From Bremia lactucae (lineage: Eukaryota > Oomycota > Peronosporomycetes > Peronosporales > Peronosporaceae): a stretch of 64,000 nt of DNA. The position numbers and the translations under genes are program-made. Of the stretch, positions 53,141 through 63,314 are shown one piece after another. The notes under the pieces were generated by a model that was given only the letters and a program-made list of their open reading frames with translations, made no database searches and was not told where the DNA came from. The first letter of the stretch is position 1. Each line of letters starts with the position of its first letter. Location: positions 6,255,534 to 6,319,533 of the forward strand of contig NC_090619.1 in assembly GCF_004359215.1 (NCBI RefSeq). The letters are read 5' to 3'.

Positions 53141-54056
53141 CCAGAGGTTCTGCATGCAAGGCTTGAAGCCTTCATGCGGTACGAAGCCTCCCTGATCGGT
53201 CAGGTACAGGACCATTTAGCGGCATCTATGCCAACCCGGTACATCTCTGTACCTGACTTAGAGCCGAGGGCTCGCCCTCTAACTGTAAATATGAAAACAT
53301 TTGAGGAAAAAGAGGGAGAAAATCTCCCTTTTTGGATTGAGCAGACGGAAATGTCCATTGATTCCGCCTTGTTTTTAACAGAACGGCAAAAGAAGGCTAT
53401 GGCCATTTCCAAACTTGGAGGTAGAGCCATGGAGTGGGCACTATCGTGCAGCACGTCCATAAACGACGCTTTTCCCTCATGGGATTCGCTGCAACAGCAA
53501 ATGACGAGCATGTTTGCACCGCCTGATCAGGCTTTTCGCATGCGAGCACGGCTCCTAGCGACTCGACAGGGTAAAAGAACCCTAGGGGACTTTGTCCAGG
53601 AGTTGAGACTCTCATTGCATCTATGCATCAAGACCCGGTGCAAGACGCAATTGTAGTAACCATCTTTATGGGGGGTCTCAATGAGGGCATTGCCCGGACG
53701 GAATTGTTCCGATCTCATCCGGCTACGTTCGAAGAGGCAGTTGCCGTAGCGCTACGCACCGAGTTTGACTTTAAGTCTGCTCGCGTTAGCACGCCTGTCT
53801 ACCGAACAAGCTCTTCGAGCACATGGGTTCCGTCTAATAGAGCGGAACCTATGGATTTAAGCCTCGTTGAGGAATTAGAAGAGGCTCTTCAAGCTGTGGA
53901 ACAGCATAAGCCCATCCGTAGATGTAATATGTGCGGAAGCACGAAACATTTACGCCCTGCCTGCCCTCTTCGAAATTCGCGTAAAGCTCGAAAGAGCTCC
54001 AGCTCCGACCTATACCAGAGATCTGGTACGGTGCGGGAAAACGTCGATACCCAGTA
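53141..54056 (+). pseudogene. Gag of element F
   Basis: Largely open. Blocks: RLEAFMRYEASLIGQVQDHL, ENLPFWIEQTEMSIDSALFL, AISKLGGRAMEWALSCSTSI and MRARLLATRQGKRTLGDFVQ. A frame change near 53625 precedes HQDPVQDAIVVTIFMGGLNE. A CCHC zinc knuckle CNMCGSTKHLRPAC lies near 53925-53966. It ends at a TAG inside the boundary stem-loop (54054). Confidence 0.8.
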
Positions 54057-54077
54057 GGTGTGGGGCGCCCTACTGGG
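54050..54077 (+). other. Gag/protease boundary stem-loop (element F copy)
   Basis: CCCAGTAGG...CCCTACTGGG pairs over 9-10 bp. Its left arm contains the gag TAG stop. Confidence 0.6.
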
Positions 54078-54149
54078 GAAGATCTAGGCTCTGTTGAACC
54101 TCAAGGAGGTGAGAATAAACAGAACCTAGCCCTAATTAGCTCGGTGCTC

Positions 54150-54478
54150 AATGGCACGGGGCGAGAGTACAAGCCTGGCTTGCTAGTCGCTCAAGCGACT
54201 GTAAAGGGCTTTGATAAGCCGTGGTCAATTTTAATTGACTCAGGAGCGTCTTGCAATTATGCTCGACGCCTTTCCCTTGAAGGAAGTCAACGATACATTG
54301 AGGCGCTAAGAGCGCGTGAAGGTGATACAATCACTGTTCGCTTAGCGACTGGGACTCGTGTCACTGTTCCCAAAGTTCCATTGAACTTAGGTATAACGTT
54401 TCTGGACTTTGACAGTATGGAACGCTGTCTCGTCCTTGATTTGGATTCGAGATATGATCTCATCCTTGATATGGCCTG
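54150..54478 (+). pseudogene. Retropepsin copy 1 of element F
   Basis: WSILIDSGASCNYARRLSLE (catalytic Asp intact), TITVRLATGTRVTV and LVLDLDSRYDLILDMA, then TGA where Trp is expected before LERHE. Confidence 0.8.
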
Positions 54479-54800
54479 ACTTGAACGCCATGAGCATGAG
54501 CCATGGAGCGATTGGAGGTCTAAGACCTTAGGCGCCACGCGCAATGTTCCTAGCAATGTTTTGGAGAGTCATGAACCCACCTTTGCTAAGCAACAAAAGC
54601 GCTATTGGCGCGGATCATTGAATGAGTCTGTCAGTGTTTTAGACATTGGCATATCTGAGTTACTAAACTCTAATGTTAAAAACATTAATTCTGAGCCCGA
54701 CTCAGCAGAAGTAAGTGAAACGGCACGTACTCCGTCGAGTGACACTCGTTATAATAACGATTCACTAAATGCTGAAAGCATTGTTGGCCTAAGGCCGAAT

Positions 54801-55020
54801 CATCAAGGGTGCAATATCCCTGAGATACGTGGAGTGGCACGTCTAAGTCCACCGAGTATGGTCGGCCGAGGTGGCATCATACTGAGTGTCAGTAGTGACA
54901 CTGTTGGCGGTTCGCCAGGACCTCAAGGGTGCAATATCCCTGAGATACGTGGAGTGGCACGTCTAAGTCCACCGAGTATGATCGGCCGAGGTGGCATCAT
55001 ACTGAGTGTCCGTAGTGACA
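54801..55020 (+). repeat. Tandem ~122-bp linker repeats in element F
   Basis: Two nearly identical units beginning CAAGGGTGCAATATCCCTGA (54803 and 54925) encode CNIPEIRGVARLSPPSM and GRGGIILSV. A third, more diverged copy is at ~55640-55755. Confidence 0.85.
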
Positions 55021-55316
55021 CTAGTCGCTCAAGCGACTGTAAAGGGCTTTGATAAGCCGTGGTCAATTTTAATTGACTCAGGAGCGTCTTGCAATTATGC
55101 TCGACGCCTTTCCCTTAAAGGAAGTCAACAATACGTTGAGGCGCTTAAAGCGCGTGAAGGTGATACAATCACTGTTCGCTTAGCGACTGGGACTCGTGTC
55201 ACTGTTCCCAAAGTTCCATTGAACTTAGGTATAACGTTTCTGGACTTTGACAGTATGGAACGCTGTCTCGTCCTTGATTTGGATTCGAGATATGATCTCA
55301 TCCTTGATATGGCCTG
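55021..55316 (+). pseudogene. Retropepsin copy 2 of element F
   Basis: Starts at GTCGCTCAAGCGACTGTAAA, as copy 1 does at 54186. It differs by only a few bases and shares the same TGA stop. The duplication continues past the domain to ~55530. Confidence 0.85.
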
Positions 55317-56279
55317 ACTTGAACGCCATGAGCATGAGCCATGGAGCGATTGGAGGTCTAAGACCTTAGGCGCCACGCGCAATGTTCCTAGCAATGTTTT
55401 GGAGAGTCATGAACCCACCTTTGCTAAGCAACAAAAGCGCTATTGGCGCGGATCATTGAATGAGTCTGTCAGTGTTTTAGACATTGGCATATCTGAGTTA
55501 CTAAACTCTAATGTTAAAAACATTAATTCGGAGCAAGATCACAGAAATAAGTGAAACGGCACGTCTAAGTCCACCGACAATCGTTAAACAACGAGGCACT
55601 TAAGCAGCAACAATACTGACACTATTGGCATAAGCCGAACATCAAGGAAGCAATATCCCTGAGATACGTGGACTGGCACGTCTAAGTCCAGCGAGTGTGG
55701 TCGGCCGAGGTGGCACCATACTGAGTGTCAATAGTGACACTATTGGCAGTTCGCCAGGGCATTTTGGTTCAATCCCTCCTAATGCACGTGAAGCGACACG
55801 TAAACGTTCGCTGGATAAGGAAGTTGAGTTACCTAACTCCTTGTCGGATGTCAAATTAGACACCATGTCTTGTATAGAACCAATACAGACCAGAAAACCG
55901 GGGACGTGAATGTCCCGGCCTCTAAGAGGCGTATTGTCTCCAAGACAGGGTGGACACGAAGCGTGTATACCCTCACAAAGTAATTCGAGTGAGCAAGTAC
56001 ATACGTTTGTAAATGGCGTAACCGGTAACATTGAGGGGGAAGTTAGCCTTGCGGCCATCCTCTCGTTAAATGCTCTTCTAGAGCTAGACAAAATGTCTAT
56101 TGATGAGTGCGGTCAAGCCTTAAAGCTGGTGACTTATCTGAAATGGTGGTCATTTGACCTATAGCTGAGCTAAACTCTTCGTCACTTCTCGACGAAGCTG
56201 TCCTGGATGACACAAAAGCTGCTCTTAGTGCGCGGAATGGGTCATCGATCCTTAATCATCCTACGGATCCCTTTACTCC

Positions 56280-57230
56280 TTAATTAGTGAATTCCAAGAT
56301 GTGGTATTTAATAACCCACCATCTGTTTTACCTCCGGATAGAGGTGTTCGTTATGAAATTGACTTAGTTCCGGGAACCAAATACTGTGTCACAAGACAAT
56401 GGCCTTTACCAAGGGAGCAGTGTGACGTCATTGACGATTTCTTCCGTGCTAAGCACGAGGCTGGAATGGTACGAAAGAGCAAATTTCTTTATTCGACATC
56501 GACATTTTGTGTCAAAAAGCCAAATGGTAAATGGCGCATTCTACATGCTTATAATAAGCTTAATGCTGCCACTATACCAGAACAAACCCCCATTCCTAGA
56601 TAGGATGTTCTTCAGAACAATATGGTGGGATGTACAATGTACAGTGCATTGGACTTAGTCGATGGTTACTACCAATTGCTCATGCGAGCTAGTGATATCC
56701 CACTTACAGCGGTTAGCACCCCAAGCGGCATGTTATGGGAGTGGCTAATTATGCCACAAGGGCTTTCCAACGCCCCGACAACATTTAATCGTCTAGTGAC
56801 GCAACTGTTTCGTTCTCATCGAGGTTATGCACAGACTTATTTCGATGACATTTTTGTCCATAGTCGTGCGGAGCAGGGTCGGTCGGATATGGAAAACCAT
56901 TTAGACCATTTGCGAGCAGTGCTCGAGTGCACACGCACAAACAAATTGTATGCCAATGCATCTAAATGCATTTTTGGCGCAGACGAAATTCCTTTTTTAG
57001 GATGCTTCATTGGAAAGCGAGGCCTTAGAGCGGATCCCGCTAAGGTCAAAGTCATAGTAGATTGGCCGGTTCCTGAAAGCCAAAAGGATTTGCGTAAGTG
57101 GTTGGGTCTCGCCAATTGTTTACACACATATAGCGTAAATTACGCTGATATGGCTAGTTATTATCTAATCTCCTTAAAAAGGATACAGAATGGTGCTGGA
57201 CTAGCTTCGAAAATAATGCTTTTTGAGTAG
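56280..57230 (+). pseudogene. Reverse transcriptase of element F
   Basis: Nearly complete: PPSVLPPDRGVRYEIDLVPG, CVKKPNGKWRILHAYNKLNA, a stop in place of Lys before DVLQNN, YSALDLVDGYYQLLMRASDI, MPQGLSNAPTTFNRL, QTYFDDIFVHSRAEQGRSDM (catalytic YFDD) and FLGCFIGKRGLRADPAKVKV. It is the best preserved RT here. Confidence 0.85.
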
Positions 57231-57235
57231 TTAAG

Positions 57236-57660
57236 GATATTCTAATTCATGCCCGAATTCTGGCACTGCCAAACCCAAATTGGCCTTTTAGTGTCGTCTG
57301 TGACGCATTAGATTTTGCCATTGGCAGTCGTCTGTTACAAACAGATGTTGAGGGGCATGAACGTGTTATTGCGTTCGAGTCTAGACAGCTTAAAGCTGCG
57401 GAAAATAACTACCCAGTTCATGACAAAGAGCTACTTGCTATGAAGTATACTCTCGTCAATTCAGAGTTCATCTGCTAGGCTTTAAGCCGTTTGTGATTTA
57501 TACAGATCACGCGTCATTACGCACGGCGACTAGGTAGCCCCATCTCTCAGAGAGAATGGCCAGAGGTCTATCCTTTTTTGCAGAATACAACGTCGAGGTG
57601 AAGTATGAGCCTGGCAAGCAGAATGATTTGGCTGATGCGTTATCAGGCAGGATTATGAGC
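57236..57660 (+). pseudogene. RNase H of element F
   Basis: Blocks FSVVCDALDFAIGSRL, RVIAFESRQLKAAENNYPVH and FVIYTDHASLRTAT are visible over two frames, interrupted by TAG at ~57535. Confidence 0.72.
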
Positions 57661-57699
57661 TCTCTCATTTAACGAAAATAATGTCGCCTTTTACTAAAT

Positions 57700-58840
57700 T
57701 AATCCGTTCGGCTTGCGCCCAGGATGAACAGTATGTACCTCTGCTACGAGCTCTAAAGAGCTCTGAACCAGGCTCTAAATTGTCGGCACGTTTGCGTGCA
57801 AGATTACATTGATTTCTATCGATAACGACCTGTTGCTTTATTGCACGGATGCTGCTGATCCTCAGCGCGTCGTCGTTCCTCATGATGAGGATTTGAAGTA
57901 CCGAATCCTCCATGAGGCACACGATACTGTCCTTGGGGTCATCTCGGTAGAGAAAAGACCTACGGCTCTGTAAGCCAGATTTATTGGTGGCCCAAACTTT
58001 ATAAAGAGTTCAGCATATTTGTTCGCGCATGCGAAACTTGCCAACGGGTTGAACCCTCGGCGCGTGCTGCTGCACCACTGGCGAGCCTTTCCGTACCCAC
58101 AGGGTCTTGAGAGTCCATTAGTACAGATTTTGTTTTCGATCTACTGAAAGATTCGGCCGGTAACACCGGCATAGTGGTCTTTGTTGACCAATTAAGCTAA
58201 CTGGCTCGCTTAGCGGCTGTGCCGGATACCATTGATGGTGAAGGTACAGCTGAGCTGTTTATCGATCGCGTGTTTCGACAGCATGGTTTGCCAATGGCAA
58301 TTGTCTCTGATCGGGAACCCCGTTTCACGGGTAAATTCTGGAAATCATTTTCCGAGTGCTTGGCACCAGATTGGATATGTCCACTGCGGACCATCCGCAG
58401 ACCGATGGTCAAGCTGAACGTGTCAATCGCGTCATTGAAGACGTGATTACGCAGCGTGTGTGCTCAGACACCAAAGCGCTGGAGCTTCATGCTCCCAGTA
58501 GTGAAATTTGCGTTAAATAACGCTGTTCTTGCCTCTACAGGCTATACTCCGTTCTATATAAACGGTCTGACTTACCCACGCGTTCCACTAACGATACCAC
58601 TGCGTAGTTCAGGACTTGGTGGGGAAGAATTGGCCAATAGGCTTGCTGATATCAGCCCTGTTACCGTTCGGAAACAAGTAAGCAAGTTTCTCGCGACGCG
58701 ATTAGTGTCTTAAGACATGTAAGCGATACGATGGCTGATAGCCAAGACAAACAAAAAGAACAAGCAGATGCCAAAGGCAGAAGCTGTATTAATTCTTATA
58801 TGGTCGAAGACCGAGTTTTACTAAACGCCAAAAACCTACC
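57700..58840 (+). pseudogene. Integrase of element F
   Basis: Zinc-region relics (CETCQRVEPSARAAAPL near 58030) and core blocks (AVPDTIDGEGTAELFIDRVF, HGLPMAIVSDREPRFTGKFW, MSTADHPQTDGQAERVNRVI). The last three overlap by frameshift near 58370. It ends VLLNAKNLPT at ~58845. Confidence 0.78.
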
Positions 58841-58841
58841 T

Positions 58842-59112
58842 ACTATTATTGATGGTGAATTTGACCATCGGTAAAAACTCGCTCCAATTCGGATACGATT
58901 GGACGTAACCTCGAAGTATCTCTTCGAGGGCGCGATTTACGCGTTCTGTTTGACCATCCGTTTCTGGGTGGTAGGATGTTGACATAGTCAGCCATGTTCC
59001 GAGAGATCGGAACACGGATTGCCAAAATTCTGCCGTGAGCCGTGTATCTCTATCCGAGATTAATTCACGGGGTAAACCGAATGGAGTTTGAAATACCGTG
59101 TCGATAAAGACA
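58842..59112 (-). repeat. Inverted integrase fragment inside element F
   Basis: The minus strand is open and reads PFGLPRELISDRDTRLTAEF, SLGTWLTMSTSYHPETDGQT and ERVNRALEEILRGYVQSYPN. It matches the integrase of element J (60960-61230), not that of F. F's own post-integrase sequence resumes at 59113. Confidence 0.8.
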
Positions 59113-59340
59113 CGGGCAACTTGGTTTCCTCGGTCTTCAAGACCAAATTGCGCCCGCGCTATATTGGACCATTTACGGTCGTGGCCAAGAAGGGCCTAGC
59201 TTATTCGCTAAACCTTCCCAGCAAGCTGCGTACACACCCAGTGTTTTACGTTGGCTTGCTTAAGCCATATCGGGATCCTTCCCACGTATACTTGAAGGCG
59301 CTTGCGCCGAGACAGGCGGTCGTGCCGCAAATTGCTGCAT
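59113..59340 (+). pseudogene. Post-integrase domain of element F
   Basis: SSVFKTKLRPRYIGPFTVVA, GLAYSLNLPSKLRTHPVFYV and GLLKPYRDPSHVYLKALAPR. This is the GPF-type domain. The frame continues open to 59522, but that part overlaps a minus-strand Gag start. Confidence 0.75.
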
Positions 59341-60255
59341 CCTCACCAGGATGTCCAGCTGGCCCTCTAATGAGGCTGCTGCCGCTCCAGCGTCGAAAGA
59401 CGGTCCCAAACCGCCTCAAAGAGCTCTCAACCCGAGCAAGGACCTCACGAAGAAGTTGCACCTCGTGCCGTAGAGCATCAAATGCTTCCGCCGTAATTTC
59501 GGCTCCCTCTTGCGCTGCTTGATGCGCGGAGGAACCTTCACTTTCATGTGTAAAAACTTTTAAAGCGACGTCGTCGTGAGGCTCAATACCAGTATCTGGT
59601 GAAGTGGCTAGGGTACCCCTCTTCTAAAAATTCTTGGGAGTTCGAGGTACCTCCTCTGATTGAGAGTGGCTTTCAAAGTCCACCATTTCCTCATCGTCGA
59701 GGAAGGTGCTCAGAGTCTGCGACTCACGCTTGATTGTCATTAATCAAAGGAATGGAAAACACAACCAAACGGTTAGCTGTTTGGGTTCCAAATTTCAAAG
59801 AGGAAATAAAGCGAATGTTGTCACTCGGTGTCAACAATCTGATGGGGGAGGGTGTAATGGGGCACACATCGGTTGGAGAACCGTTGTTGTGATACATTTA
59901 CTTTATGGGTAAATACACTTTTATCTAATTTTACAATAGCAAGTTACTTAAATCCCATATATTATGGGTGATAAATGTGGTCGCCGCCAGATATAAATCT
60001 GGCGGCCTAAATCAATTTTAATTTGCTAGGGTAACGTTTATAGATTTAAATAAATAAATAAGGTTCAGTTCCCCTTTTGATCTTAAAGCATTAAGTGCCT
60101 TCCTAAGGCTTGCGCATTGGTCTGTAAGAGATAGAAGCCTTTCTAAGGTATATCCTCTTGGGCACGAGTTGCCACTTGGTTCTACGAACCCCTGAATCCC
60201 TTGAACTAGGATTCCTTAAGCTTTGATAGCTTGTACGACTCCCTGAGTTGTTACA
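59341..60255 (-). mobile_element. LTR plus Gag N-terminus of another Ty3 element
   Basis: LTR 60255-59853 on the minus strand (TGTAACAACTC...CCCATTACA), then from ~59740 a Gag start MTIKRESQTLSTFLDDEEMV and a coiled coil (FDALRHEVQLLREVLARVES) to ~59380, where it meets element F. The LTR also touches the 3' end of element J, so which element it belongs to is unclear. Confidence 0.65.
59853..60255 (-). repeat. LTR of about 403 bp, separate family
   Basis: Plus-strand ends TGTAATGGGGCACA and GAGTTGTTACA. It contains a 10-bp hairpin GCCGCCAGAT-ATAA-ATCTGGCGGC near 59980-60003. No second copy in the window. Confidence 0.65.
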
Positions 60256-61650
60256 CCCATTGGTTCGATAGAACTAACTGACTCTCTGAGTCTGAATGTC
60301 TTCCTCTGACTTTTGGAGTGAGGCAGCTCCCCTACAAAAGGGGTGGTCATATCCGTCCGCGGAAGAAACCGCGTACTGTTGGTACGGGCGGAGCGACCAA
60401 CGTAAAACGTAGGTTGCGTTCGCATCCTTCGTAGCAGTTATATTGTGTACGCATTGCCTCTACGGTGTAGTACATGAAATGGCCTAAAGAGCTTAAGTAG
60501 TAGTTTACTACTATCCACATTGGTGACTACATGCTTAGGTAAGTTTACCGTAGACATTAGTACTAGATCATTAATTTTAATTGAAAAAAAAGTTTGTTCT
60601 CCATGTTTGTCTGCGTTCCGTTTCTGCCGGTCCACTGCGTTAGCAATGGAATCATGTGCGACTTGTGCGCACTGCCATGAGATCTTTCTCTTCTTCACCG
60701 AGGATTCCTCGCTGGTACTATTTATTTCCTGGTGAACAATAGTGTCATCACTATTGTTGATTTATTCTATTTCGATGTCGATAACTTCAGCATCGACATC
60801 ATTCGCGTCGTTGGTAATTTCGACGCGTGCTGTGCATGAGCCAAAAATGATTTTGCTCGTGCGAGCCCCCCCCAACTAAAGGATCTCTCTAATTGGGTAG
60901 GTATGCGCGGATAGCGTAAGTTATTCACGAAGAACGGTGTATGCGTTGTAGACGCATGCACCGAATTGTTGATGGCGAGTTCGACCATCAATAAAACTCG
61001 CTTTAATTCGGATACGGTTGGACGAGACCTCGAAGAGATACTTCGAGGACGCGATTGAAGCGTTCCGTCTGACCATCTGTCCCAGATGATCAGAAGTTGG
61101 CATAGTCAGCCGTGTTCCGAGAGATCGGAACACGGATTGCCAAAACACCGCCGTGAACCGTGGATCTCTATCGAAGACCAGTTCACGAGGTATACCGTGG
61201 AGTTTGAATAACGTGTCTATAAAGACACGGGCACAGCCCGAAGCCGTAATCGACTCTGGTACTGCAGCAAGATGTACCATTTTTTGTGAATCTGTCTACA
61301 ACTACTAGAATTCTATTGTTTTTGTGACCGTCTTCCGGAAATTCGAAGTCAAAATCCATAGATACGGCTGCAACAGTTTGCCAAAAGTGGTAGAGGTTGA
61401 AGAGGTGTACGGGATGAAGCACTAGACTTCACACGTTGACGCACCTCACAAGCACGAATGTACTTGCGCGGGAATTGGTACTGGCGGGGCCAGTAAAAGT
61501 CGCGACTTATTGTGAGATAAGTTTTCTCACGTCCACGATGCCCACTTGTTGGAGCATCGTGACACTCGTACATGATGCGCAAGCGCAAATCATTGTGAGT
61601 TGGGACGACGGCACGTGAAGTGTCACCGGCAGCGGCTGTGTAATACAACA
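60216..61650 (-). pseudogene. Integrase and post-integrase region of element J
   Basis: Zinc region HDAPTSGHRGREKTYLTIS with CEVRQRVK (second Cys replaced by Arg). The core has AVSMDFDFEFPEDGHKNNRI, MVHLAAVPESITASGCARVF and IPRELVFDRDPRFTAVFWQS, then a frameshift in the DHPQTDGQ block. Later blocks are VELAINNSVHASTTHTPFFV, DLVLMSTVNLPKHVVTNVDS and RTQPTFYVG. Confidence 0.78.
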
Positions 61651-61760
61651 AGCCGTTGCGTGTTGTGTTCGATCGGATGACGATCGATATAAAGCCGGTA
61701 AATATTTAAAAGATTTATCGGATGGTCGCAGAAGGTCCTTATCTTTTGCGTAGTCTTTCT

Positions 61761-62270
61761 TTATGTTTTCGTACAAGGTTGATGAGGAACACTTGAAATT
61801 AGTGTTGCAACAGTGGGATTATTTTCACTGTTGGAATTCGCAGCCGGCTCGAAATCGGGTCGGCGTGATAACGCATCAGCGACGACATTAAGTCGTCCTA
61901 ATTTATATTCCACGGAGAAATTATACTTCGCGAAGAAGGATAGCCACATCCCCATTCTCTGCGAGAGGTGAGGGCTATTTACAGCGGTGCATAATGTCGC
62001 ATGGTCCGTATTTACGATGAACGGTCTATCTCCTCGGAGATAGACCCTTAATTTAGCCAGTGCATATTTCATGGCAAACAGTTCCTTGTCATACACTGGG
62101 TAATTGCGTTCAGCTGGTTTCAGCTGACGCGATTGGTAACAGACGACTCGCTCCGCGCCGTCTGTATCGTATCGCATTAACGCACAGCCGATTGCGAAAT
62201 CGCTGGCGTCACAGACCACATGGAATGGTCTGTCTTGATCTGCCATCACCAAGATGGGCGATTGCATCAA
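61761..62270 (-). pseudogene. RNase H of element J
   Basis: An open 169-codon frame with FHVVCDASDFAIGCALMRYD, VVCYQSRQLKPAERNYPVYD, KELFAMKYALAKLRVYLRGD, FIVNTDHATLCTAV and RLNVVADALSRRPDF. All four acidic positions look present. The domain is intact although the element as a whole is not. Confidence 0.82.
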
Positions 62271-62399
62271 GCTTTGATTGATACCTTGAAAGGAACGCTG
62301 ACAATCAGCGTTTCATAAGCATTTCTCGTCTTTTTCAAGAAACGAGAGAGTTGAACTGTCGTCTCGGCATAAGTGCGGGAGTACTTGTGCAAGTACGCC

Positions 62400-62860
62400 G
62401 CTAATCCAAGGAGCTTTCTAATTCCCTTGACATCGACTGGAACTGGTTAGTCGGTAATTGCCTTGATCTTTTCGATATCAGGGCGCACGCCGTGTGTAAC
62501 GACGATGCACCCAAGAAGTGGTATTTCGCTTGCAGCGAGTATATTCTTCTTGAAATTTGCGTACAACTTAAGCTTTCGAATAAGTGCAAGAACCTGACGA
62601 TCGTGAGTTTTATGAACTTTCACGTCCGTCTTTTCATCCATAGCCCGGCTTTGGACGTATATATCGTCGAAAAAACTCGGAGCGAATTCTCGCACCGGTC
62701 CCAACAGATTTGTTACTCATCTGTTGAATGTTGCAGGGGTGTTACTAAGCCCCTGTGTCATTACTAGCCATATCCAGAGCATCTTACTGGGAGTACTAAC
62801 TGCTGTGAACGGGACGACCCGTTCACGCTTAAGGATCTGATAAAATCTATTCATCAGATT
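62400..62860 (-). pseudogene. Reverse transcriptase remnant of element J
   Basis: Starts abruptly in the fingers/palm (~62860), so everything from the RT N-terminus to the protease spacer is deleted. FAPSFFDDIYVQSRAMDEKT keeps the catalytic FFDD. IPLLGCIVVTHGVRPDIEKI follows. Confidence 0.78.
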
Positions 62861-62959
62861 CACGCTTCAAGACGTTCATCAGATGGCCATCTGATAAAAA
62901 AAGTCGCAGGCATCTTTACAAATCGATGCTGCCAGCTGGTTCTTGGCTCATACTTTCTG

Positions 62960-63310
62960 AGCCAAGGTAAATCTAAAATGGCATCAAATTTGTCATCCAA
63001 ATCAGGCACGATGAAATTATCATCATACTGTAAACCTTTTTAACGTGTTGTGGAATCTCACTACGCGTTGTATCACTGTTATCGGTGCGCCTGTCGCTAG
63101 ACTCGCCGTCATTCTCGTTAAAGGGAAGCCGCGCTCAACGTATTTGAGCCTACGACCCTCTAGCGACTGGCGACGAATAAAGTTATTCGACGCTCCGCAG
63201 TCCACTAGGGCTCTGAGTGACAAATCATTTGTCACTTTTAATTTCAAGGTGATGAGGGATACCTCATCACCAGATGCAGAGACACATAATGATGTGTGTC
63301 TGGAGCAACT
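62960..63310 (-). pseudogene. Retropepsin of element J
   Basis: SLRALVDCGASNNFIRRQSL has DCGAS in place of DSGAS but keeps the catalytic Asp. TASLATGAPITVIQR follows. A frame change near 63040 cuts off the C-terminal block. Confidence 0.75.
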
Positions 63311-63314
63311 TTAA

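Larger units (their letters stand above)
53141..59340 (+). mobile_element. Ty3/gypsy retrotransposon F with duplicated protease
   Basis: Plus-strand order: Gag (53141-54056), protease copy 1 (~54150-54478), linker repeats, protease copy 2 (~55021-55316), linker, RT (~56280-57230), RNase H (~57236-57660), integrase (~57700-58840), an inverted integrase piece (58842-59112) and the post-integrase domain (~59113-59340). Both own LTRs are missing: the left end abuts a foreign LTR and the right end runs into a minus-strand Gag start. Confidence 0.82.
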
